Assembly: GCA_945910715.1 (NCBI GenBank)
Contig: CAMDZU010000058.1
Span: 1-7,520 of the forward strand
Direction: 5' to 3'
Length of the DNA stretch: 7,520 nt
Origin: an uncultured Clostridia bacterium
Lineage (GTDB): Bacteria > Bacillota > Clostridia > Oscillospirales > Ruminococcaceae
The notes beneath the pieces were generated by a model. That model was not told the origin of the DNA, did no database searches, and saw nothing but the letters and a program-made list of their open reading frames with translations. The position numbers and the translations under genes are program-made. This document shows positions 1 to 4,330 of this stretch, piece after piece (within the stretch, counting starts at the first letter, position 1; every line of letters starts with the position of its first letter).

Positions 1-2067
1 GCGCAGAGAGTTCATCTTCGCACCTTTAACGTTTCCCTTGCAAATCGTTATACAAGCTGGATGACGCCGATTTACCCCAGCGTAGGCGTTACCCTTGCCT
101 GCATAACGGAAGCCACCCCAAGAGAGCAGCGCAAAGAGCTTTACAAGGCAGACGTGCTTTACACCACGGTAAAGGAATGTGGTTTTGACTTCCTGCGTGA
201 CTTTGTGGCGAAAACCGAAAGCGAAACCGTACAGCAGCCCTTTATGTCTGCAATCGCAGACGAGGCGGATTCGCTGCTTATCGACGAAGCGAGAATACCT
301 CTTGTTGTGGCAGGAAGCGTTGCGGTAAAGCCCGATAAGGAAATGCCCCTTGTAATGGACTTTGTAAAGAGCCTTACCGAAAAGGAATATTCGCTGAGCG
401 ACATTACAAGAACCGCTTATCTTACCGACAGGGGCGCTGAAAAAGCGGAAAATCACTTCAAAATCGACAACATCTACGACGAGGAAAACGGAGAGCTGCT
501 CGTAAAAATCAACGAGTGCCTTAAGGCGAATTTTCTCCTTGCCGAGGACAAGGACTATATTGTGAAGGACGGGGAAATACAGCTTATTGACGAATTTACG
601 GGCAGAGTAGCCAGAAACAGGCATTACCCCGGAGCGCTCCAGACCGCCGTTGAGGTAAAGCACGGCATTGCTCCCACCGCAAGAGGCACAATAATGGGCA
701 CAATCCCCATTCAGTTTCTTATGCGCCGCTATCCTCAGCTTGCAGGAATGACAGGCACCGCCGCCGCAGCCAAGGAGGAATTTTATCAGCTTTACGGACT
801 GGAGCCCGAAATAATTCCGCCTCATGTTCCCTCTGCAAGAATCGATCTGCCCATGGCAGTTTATTACGACAAAAACGCAAAATACAGCGCAGTTGCTGCC
901 GCAATAGAGGAAGCCCACTCCAAAAATCAGCCTGTCCTTGCAGGAACGCCAAGCATTGCCGAAAGCGAAATGCTGGCTGAAATGTTAAAGGCAAGGGGCA
1001 TTGACTGCAATGTACTCAATGCCAAGAACGATGAAATGGAAGCGGAAATAATCAAGGACGCAGGACTACCCGGAGCAGTTACCATTTCCACCAATATGGC
1101 AGGACGAGGGGTTGACATAAAGCTTGGAGGCGCTGACGAAAAGCGCCGTGACGAAGCGGTAAGTGCAGGCGGACTTTTTGCGGTAAGCACCTTCCTTGCG
1201 GAAAGCTCCCGTATAAACAATCAGCTTAAGGGCAGAGCAGGCAGACAGGGGGATATAGGAAAATCACAGGTGTTTGTTTCCCTTGACGAGCAGATTATGG
1301 AGAACTGCGAGCTGAAAAATCTTGTTCCCTCAAGGCATTACCCCGAGCCAACCGCTGAGCGGCTTACGGACAAGGTTCTGCTCCGTGAGGTGGAGCGTGT
1401 ACAGCGCATTTCAGAGGGAAATTCCCTTGACGAGCGCAAGCGGCTTATGAAATTCACAATGATTGGCGAAAAGCACAGGGACGCCGCTTTTTCCGCAAGA
1501 AAACGCTATATGAGCGGAAAAACCGTTCCCCATATATGGAAAGACAATCTGCCCGAGGAATATAAAGCCGCCGTGAAAAAATTCGGCGAAACGGAAACAG
1601 AGCGCCTTGAACGTGACATTACGGTGCAGGCAATAAACGATTTCTGGACGGAATATCTTGAATTTACCTCCTCCCTTCGTGAGGGCATACACCTTATGGC
1701 AGTGGGGGGCAAAAGTCCTGCGGAGGAATACAACATTTCCTGCGAGGAATATTTTGAGGGAATGGAGGACGCTCTCACCGAGGACGTGTGCAATAAGCTT
1801 TATGATGTGTTGCTGTGTGATAAAGCCTCCGATTACCGCATAAACGCTCCCACGGAAATATGGACCTATCTCCTTGAGGATACGGGGGACGAACTTAAGC
1901 GCAGACGTGTTGTCGAGGCGGTTCTGTCCGATGAAATAAGGCTTTGCGACGACGATATTGACGATGACGACGACAATGCAGATGAAAATGAACATACTGA
2001 CAATGAAACCGAAAATCCTGCCGAAAGGAAAGGCTTTTTCGCTAAGCTTTTCGGGAAAAAGAAGTGA
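1..2067 (+). CDS. secA2: SecA-family preprotein translocase ATPase, SecA2-like (5'-truncated by window edge)
   Basis: This is the motor ATPase family that pushes secreted proteins through the SecYEG channel. The frame is open from base 1. The first 20 codons match the conserved SecA stretch normally reading VHVVTVNDYLA..RD..WM, so the true start and the Walker A motif lie upstream and the ATG at 61 is internal. About 688 codons are visible. Seen in order: Walker B DEAD followed by LLIDEAR (259-291), preprotein cross-linking domain (about 300-690) with DEFTGR (589-606), AGMTGTA (742-762), NVLNAKN (1009-1029), NMAGRGVDI (1093-1119), GRAGRQGD (1231-1254), and the helical scaffold/two-helix finger with LREGIHL (1675-1695). 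Odd points are V for T in NMAGRGTDI, the TERHESRRID block altered to TFLAESSRIN, and no cysteine-rich zinc tail. The end is instead an Asp-rich run (from about 1948) and a basic GFFAKLFGKKK tail. These favour an accessory SecA2 over housekeeping SecA. SecA family is near certain; SecA2 is inferred. Confidence 0.87.
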   Translation, partial: AQRVHLRTFNVSLANRYTSWMTPIYPSVGVTLACITEATPREQRKELYKADVLYTTVKECGFDFLRDFVAKTESETVQQPFMSAIADEADSLLIDEARIPLVVAGSVAVKPDKEMPLVMDFVKSLTEKEYSLSDITRTAYLTDRGAEKAENHFKIDNIYDEENGELLVKINECLKANFLLAEDKDYIVKDGEIQLIDEFTGRVARNRHYPGALQTAVEVKHGIAPTARGTIMGTIPIQFLMRRYPQLAGMTGTAAAAKEEFYQLYGLEPEIIPPHVPSARIDLPMAVYYDKNAKYSAVAAAIEEAHSKNQPVLAGTPSIAESEMLAEMLKARGIDCNVLNAKNDEMEAEIIKDAGLPGAVTISTNMAGRGVDIKLGGADEKRRDEAVSAGGLFAVSTFLAESSRINNQLKGRAGRQGDIGKSQVFVSLDEQIMENCELKNLVPSRHYPEPTAERLTDKVLLREVERVQRISEGNSLDERKRLMKFTMIGEKHRDAAFSARKRYMSGKTVPHIWKDNLPEEYKAAVKKFGETETERLERDITVQAINDFWTEYLEFTSSLREGIHLMAVGGKSPAEEYNISCEEYFEGMEDALTEDVCNKLYDVLLCDKASDYRINAPTEIWTYLLEDTGDELKRRRVVEAVLSDEIRLCDDDIDDDDDNADENEHTDNETENPAERKGFFAKLFGKKK

Positions 2068-2084
2068 TATTGCCACAAATTTCC

Positions 2085-2113
2085 TTGACATAACCTGTCT
2101 TTTAAGTTATAAT
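2085..2113 (+). promoter_or_regulatory. Perfect-consensus sigma-A promoter for the 95-aa gene
   Basis: TTGACA at 2085-2090 and TATAAT at 2108-2113 are separated by exactly 17 bases, so all twelve consensus positions match. Transcription would begin near 2120, leaving a leader of about 50 bases. No terminator is visible between the SecA2-like gene and this promoter, so read-through from upstream is also possible. Confidence 0.9.
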
Positions 2114-2119
2114 TAACTG

Positions 2120-2147
2120 TAAGGATACTAAGATATAAGGATATAAG
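2120..2147 (+). repeat. TAAG-repeat tract at the start of the leader
   Basis: Four TAAG tetramers begin at 2120, 2129, 2136 and 2144, spaced 9, 7 and 8 bases apart. The first and third are part of an 8-base direct repeat, TAAGGATA. The tract starts at the predicted transcription start and ends 7 bases before the GGGAGGG ribosome site (2155-2161). It could be a protein-binding site on DNA or RNA, or simply a purine-rich, unstructured leader. Confidence 0.45.
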
Positions 2148-2168
2148 TTTGCACGGGAGGGATTTCAG

Positions 2169-2456
2169 ATGTCTGCTGTTCAGTCGGCAAGCACAGCTTC
2201 AACAGTTCACAGCACAAGCGGAACAGGCAAATCCGCAAAAAAGGTTTCCCGAAGCGAAAGCAAGGCGGTTGAAAGAGAAGGGCGCTTTGACCGCAATCAG
2301 ATAAACGCAGTTCCCGAGCCCGAAAACAGAATTGATTCCGCCGAAAACGCAAGAGCGGCTCTTGACGCAATAACAAAAGCGGCAGCCGAAAACAGCGGCG
2401 ATATGGCAGGCTCTCACAAGGCAACCCACTCATTGCTCAACGTAATGGTGGAATAA
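2169..2456 (+). CDS. Small hydrophilic protein of unknown function (95 aa)
   Basis: I do not recognise this protein. It is 95 residues long with no signal peptide, membrane segment or cysteine. Residues 1-22 are rich in Ser, Thr, Ala and Gly and look disordered. Residues 23-40 are strongly charged (KSAKKVSRSESKAVEREGRF). Residues 56-72 are Ala-rich and probably helical (SAENARAALDAITKAAA). The end, SHKATHSLLNVMVE, may be a second short helix. The start is well set: GGGAGGG (2155-2161) lies 7 bases upstream of the ATG. The gene has its own perfect sigma-A promoter and its own terminator, so it is probably real and possibly highly expressed. The Ala-rich helix and hydrophobic C-terminus suggest a small binding or regulatory protein, but that is only a guess. 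Confidence 0.8.
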   Translation: MSAVQSASTASTVHSTSGTGKSAKKVSRSESKAVEREGRFDRNQINAVPEPENRIDSAENARAALDAITKAAAENSGDMAGSHKATHSLLNVMVE

Positions 2457-2474
2457 CAATTTTATACTAACAAA

Positions 2475-2511
2475 AGCTCCCACTGTAAGCTAACGGTGGG
2501 AGTTAATTTTT
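2475..2511 (+). terminator. Rho-independent terminator (possible attenuator for the next gene)
   Basis: The arms 2475-2486 and 2493-2504 pair over 12 positions, with a core of CTCCCAC (2477-2483) against GTGGGAG (2496-2502), two G-U pairs and a six-base loop. TTAATTTTT follows. It closes the 95-aa gene, yet lies only about 35 bases ahead of the adenylyltransferase start codon. Confidence 0.88.
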
Positions 2512-2526
2512 CCGTAATTTTTCCGT
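2505..2526 (+). repeat. Tandem 11-bp direct repeat, two copies
   Basis: AATTTTTCCGT occurs at 2505-2515 and again, immediately adjacent and identical, at 2516-2526. The first copy supplies the U-tract of the terminator. The second adds another U-run before the ribosome site of the next gene. Confidence 0.75.
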
Positions 2527-2531
2527 TATTT

Positions 2532-2538
2532 AAGGAGG
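2532..2538 (+). promoter_or_regulatory. Ribosome binding site AAGGAGG that fixes the adenylyltransferase start
   Basis: AAGGAGG lies 5 bases before the ATG at 2544. The in-frame GTG at 2496 would lie inside the terminator hairpin and add 16 residues with no ribosome site, so 2544 is the preferred start. Confidence 0.88.
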
Positions 2539-2543
2539 CAGGT

Positions 2544-3383
2544 ATGGACAGATACGCAGAAATCAAGGAAAATATTCTCAGAATGTGCGGCGAATATGAG
2601 GAAATCAAGGCAGTTGTGGCAATAGGCTCACAGACGAGAAGTGTTGAAAAGGCGGACAAGTTTTCCGACCTTGATATATTTTTCATCTGCGACAAGCCCG
2701 ACCTGATGATTTACAGCGACAAGTACGTTTCACGGCTGGGCAATGTGAAAATGTCCTTTATTGAGGACACAATAGGCGGCGGCAAGGAAAGGCGCATACT
2801 CCTTGAAAAATACCTTGACGTGGATATTATCCCCATGACGCCGCAGGATTTTGAAAGGCTCATAGGGGACAAGACCCTTACGGTGCTTTTTTCAAGAGGC
2901 TACGGGGTTTTGTTTGATCGCTGTGGAGTTACTGAGCTGCTTTCCTCGGCGGAAATCGCTCCAAGTCATTTTGACTTAATCAGCGAGGAGGAATTTAATA
3001 ACCTTGCAAACGACTTTTTCTTCCACGTTGTATGGGCGAAGAAAAAAATCCTCCGTGGGGAATTGTGGTGCGCCAAAATGTGCGTTGACGGCTATCTGAA
3101 AAACCATCTGCTGAGGATAATTCAGCTTTGTATGGTGTGCAGAAATGGCGAAGCCTACGACGTGTGGCACGACGGCAAAATGTTGGAAAAATGGGCGGAC
3201 GGGGATATTGTTTCCCCTCTCGGAAAGTGCTTTGCACGGTATGACAGCGGCGAAATGTCCCTTGCCCTTTGGGAAACCTGTAAGCTTTTCGCAAGGCTTT
3301 CGGAGGAATGTGCGGAAAAGCTGGGGTATGATTATCCCCGTGACGCAAGGGATTTCGCAATGGATTTTATTCAGTTGGGGTAA
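2544..3383 (+). CDS. Aminoglycoside 6-adenylyltransferase (ANT(6)/streptomycin adenylyltransferase) family protein
   Basis: Members of this family transfer AMP from ATP to the 6-hydroxyl of streptomycin in the cytoplasm, inactivating it. The protein has 279 residues, close to the usual 280-300. The N-terminal nucleotidyltransferase fold shows G28-S29 followed by the metal-binding pair D42-x-D44 in FSDLDIFF. A third acidic residue is probably D94 in LDVDIIPM, which aligns with the IDLTLIP region of ANT(6) enzymes. Residues from about 145 match the helical C-terminal domain: EEFNNLANDFFFHVVWAKKK, then LRGELWCAK, then the ending KLGYDYPRDA. The start at 2544 is chosen from the AAGGAGG site. No clear promoter lies between the preceding terminator and this start, so expression may depend on read-through. 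Nothing indicates mobility: there is no integrase or IS nearby, and base usage resembles the neighbours. It is therefore probably an intrinsic chromosomal homologue, and activity on streptomycin is unproven. Confidence 0.85.
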   Translation: MDRYAEIKENILRMCGEYEEIKAVVAIGSQTRSVEKADKFSDLDIFFICDKPDLMIYSDKYVSRLGNVKMSFIEDTIGGGKERRILLEKYLDVDIIPMTPQDFERLIGDKTLTVLFSRGYGVLFDRCGVTELLSSAEIAPSHFDLISEEEFNNLANDFFFHVVWAKKKILRGELWCAKMCVDGYLKNHLLRIIQLCMVCRNGEAYDVWHDGKMLEKWADGDIVSPLGKCFARYDSGEMSLALWETCKLFARLSEECAEKLGYDYPRDARDFAMDFIQLG

Positions 3384-3395
3384 AACGGACAAGAG

Positions 3396-3414
3396 AGGCG
3401 GTCAGCCGCTTTTT
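3396..3414 (+). terminator. Short Rho-independent terminator after the adenylyltransferase gene
   Basis: AGGCGG (3396-3401) pairs with CCGCTT (3406-3411), with one G-U pair and a four-base TCAG loop, and runs into TTTTT (3410-3414). The stem is short but GC-rich, and it sits 12 bases past the stop codon. Confidence 0.65.
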
Positions 3415-3418
3415 GCTG

Positions 3419-3447
3419 TTGCATTTTTACTCCCTTTGTGCTATAAT
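3419..3447 (+). promoter_or_regulatory. Extended -10 sigma-A promoter for rlmB and the downstream gene
   Basis: The -35 is TTGCAT (3419-3424, 4 of 6 matches), the spacer is 17 bases, and the -10 is TATAAT (3442-3447), preceded by TG at 3439-3440, which makes it an extended -10. Transcription should start near 3454, about 40 bases before the rlmB ATG. Confidence 0.8.
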
Positions 3448-3493
3448 TATCTTTGTATAGTTATGCACAAACAAATTCACAGGAAACGAAATA

Positions 3494-4318
3494 ATGAACA
3501 ATAATAAACCATATCCAAAGAAAAACGCTCCCTCCCAAAAGGGAAATTTCCGTCCTAAGGGCGGCTTTGCTCCCGAAAAGGAAAGGGCGGAGCAGTCCGA
3601 CGAGCAGATAATTTTCGGCAGGAATGCCGTTATGGAGGCAATTCTCTCCCAAAAGGCAATTGACACGGTTTATGTCCAGAAGGGCGCAACGGGGCTTGGA
3701 AAGCTGATAAGCGCCGCAAAGGAGCTTGGTGCTGTTGTCAAGGAAGCAGGAGAGGACAAGCTTAACTCAATGTGCAGCGGAAAGCACGGCGGCGTCTGTG
3801 CGGTAACTGCGGCGGCGGAATACTCCACGGTTGAGGACATTCTTGCAGTATCAAAGGCAAAGGGCACCGCTCCCTTTATAATCATTGCCGACGAGATACA
3901 GGACCCTCACAACCTTGGAGCTATAATCAGAACCGCCGAGGCTGCGGGAGCGGACGGGCTGATTATTCCCAAAAGGAGAAGCGCAGGTCTTACCTCTACC
4001 GTTTACAAAACCTCCGCAGGTGCGGCAAGCTGGCTAAAGGTGGCAAGAGTTCCCAACCTTGTAGATACCATAAAGCAGCTTAAAAAGGAGAATATATGGG
4101 TTTACGGCGCAGAAGCGGACGGAACACCCGTTCACAAGGCAAGACTTGACGGAGCGATTGCGCTGGTAATCGGCTCGGAGGGACAGGGACTTGGCAGACT
4201 GGTGAGAGAAAGCTGCGATATGATTTTGTCAATAGATATGTTCGGCAAGGTAAATTCTCTCAATGCGTCGGTCAGCGCAGGAATACTAATGTACGAGGTT
4301 GTAAGATACCGCAGATAA
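3494..4318 (+). CDS. rlmB: 23S rRNA (guanosine-2'-O)-methyltransferase RlmB, TrmH/SPOUT family
   Basis: RlmB transfers a methyl group from S-adenosylmethionine to a ribose 2'-hydroxyl in the peptidyl-transferase region of 23S rRNA (G2251 in E. coli numbering). The protein has 274 residues. A Lys/Arg/Asn-rich N-terminal extension (residues 1-38), probably disordered and RNA-contacting, precedes the substrate-binding domain that begins IIFGRNAV. The SPOUT catalytic domain has motif 1 at D133 to E149 (DEIQDPHNLGAIIRTAE, with N140 and R146), motif 2 at G227 (IGSEGQGLG), and motif 3 at 247-259 (IDMFGKVNSLNAS). Motif 3 usually begins IPM or IPL, so Asp in place of Pro is a minor oddity. These motifs match TrmH-family members well; which exact nucleotide is modified is inferred. 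An AGGAAA site (3481-3486) lies 7 bases before the ATG. The gene is followed after 12 bases by the large membrane protein, presumably on the same transcript. Confidence 0.93.
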   Translation: MNNNKPYPKKNAPSQKGNFRPKGGFAPEKERAEQSDEQIIFGRNAVMEAILSQKAIDTVYVQKGATGLGKLISAAKELGAVVKEAGEDKLNSMCSGKHGGVCAVTAAAEYSTVEDILAVSKAKGTAPFIIIADEIQDPHNLGAIIRTAEAAGADGLIIPKRRSAGLTSTVYKTSAGAASWLKVARVPNLVDTIKQLKKENIWVYGAEADGTPVHKARLDGAIALVIGSEGQGLGRLVRESCDMILSIDMFGKVNSLNASVSAGILMYEVVRYRR

Positions 4319-4330
4319 TCGGGGGTTAAA

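Noticed and set aside
61..2067. ATG at 61 as the start of the SecA-family gene
   Set aside because: The frame is open to base 1 and the codons before 61 continue recognisable SecA homology, so the start lies outside the window.
1411..2091. 226-residue reverse-strand open frame
   Set aside because: It lies opposite the well-supported SecA helical domain and acidic tail. The translation has no recognisable family and is explained as a shadow of the + strand codon pattern.
2496..2543. GTG at 2496 as the start of the adenylyltransferase gene
   Set aside because: It lies in the 3' arm of a terminator hairpin, has no ribosome site, and family homology begins only after the ATG at 2544.
2457..2543. 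Riboswitch or T-box upstream of the adenylyltransferase gene
   Set aside because: The interval is under 90 bases and holds only one simple hairpin. No conserved aptamer core or T-box sequence is visible.
3145..3504. 119-residue + strand frame across the end of the adenylyltransferase gene
   Set aside because: It overlaps a conserved domain in another frame and runs through the terminator and the rlmB promoter.
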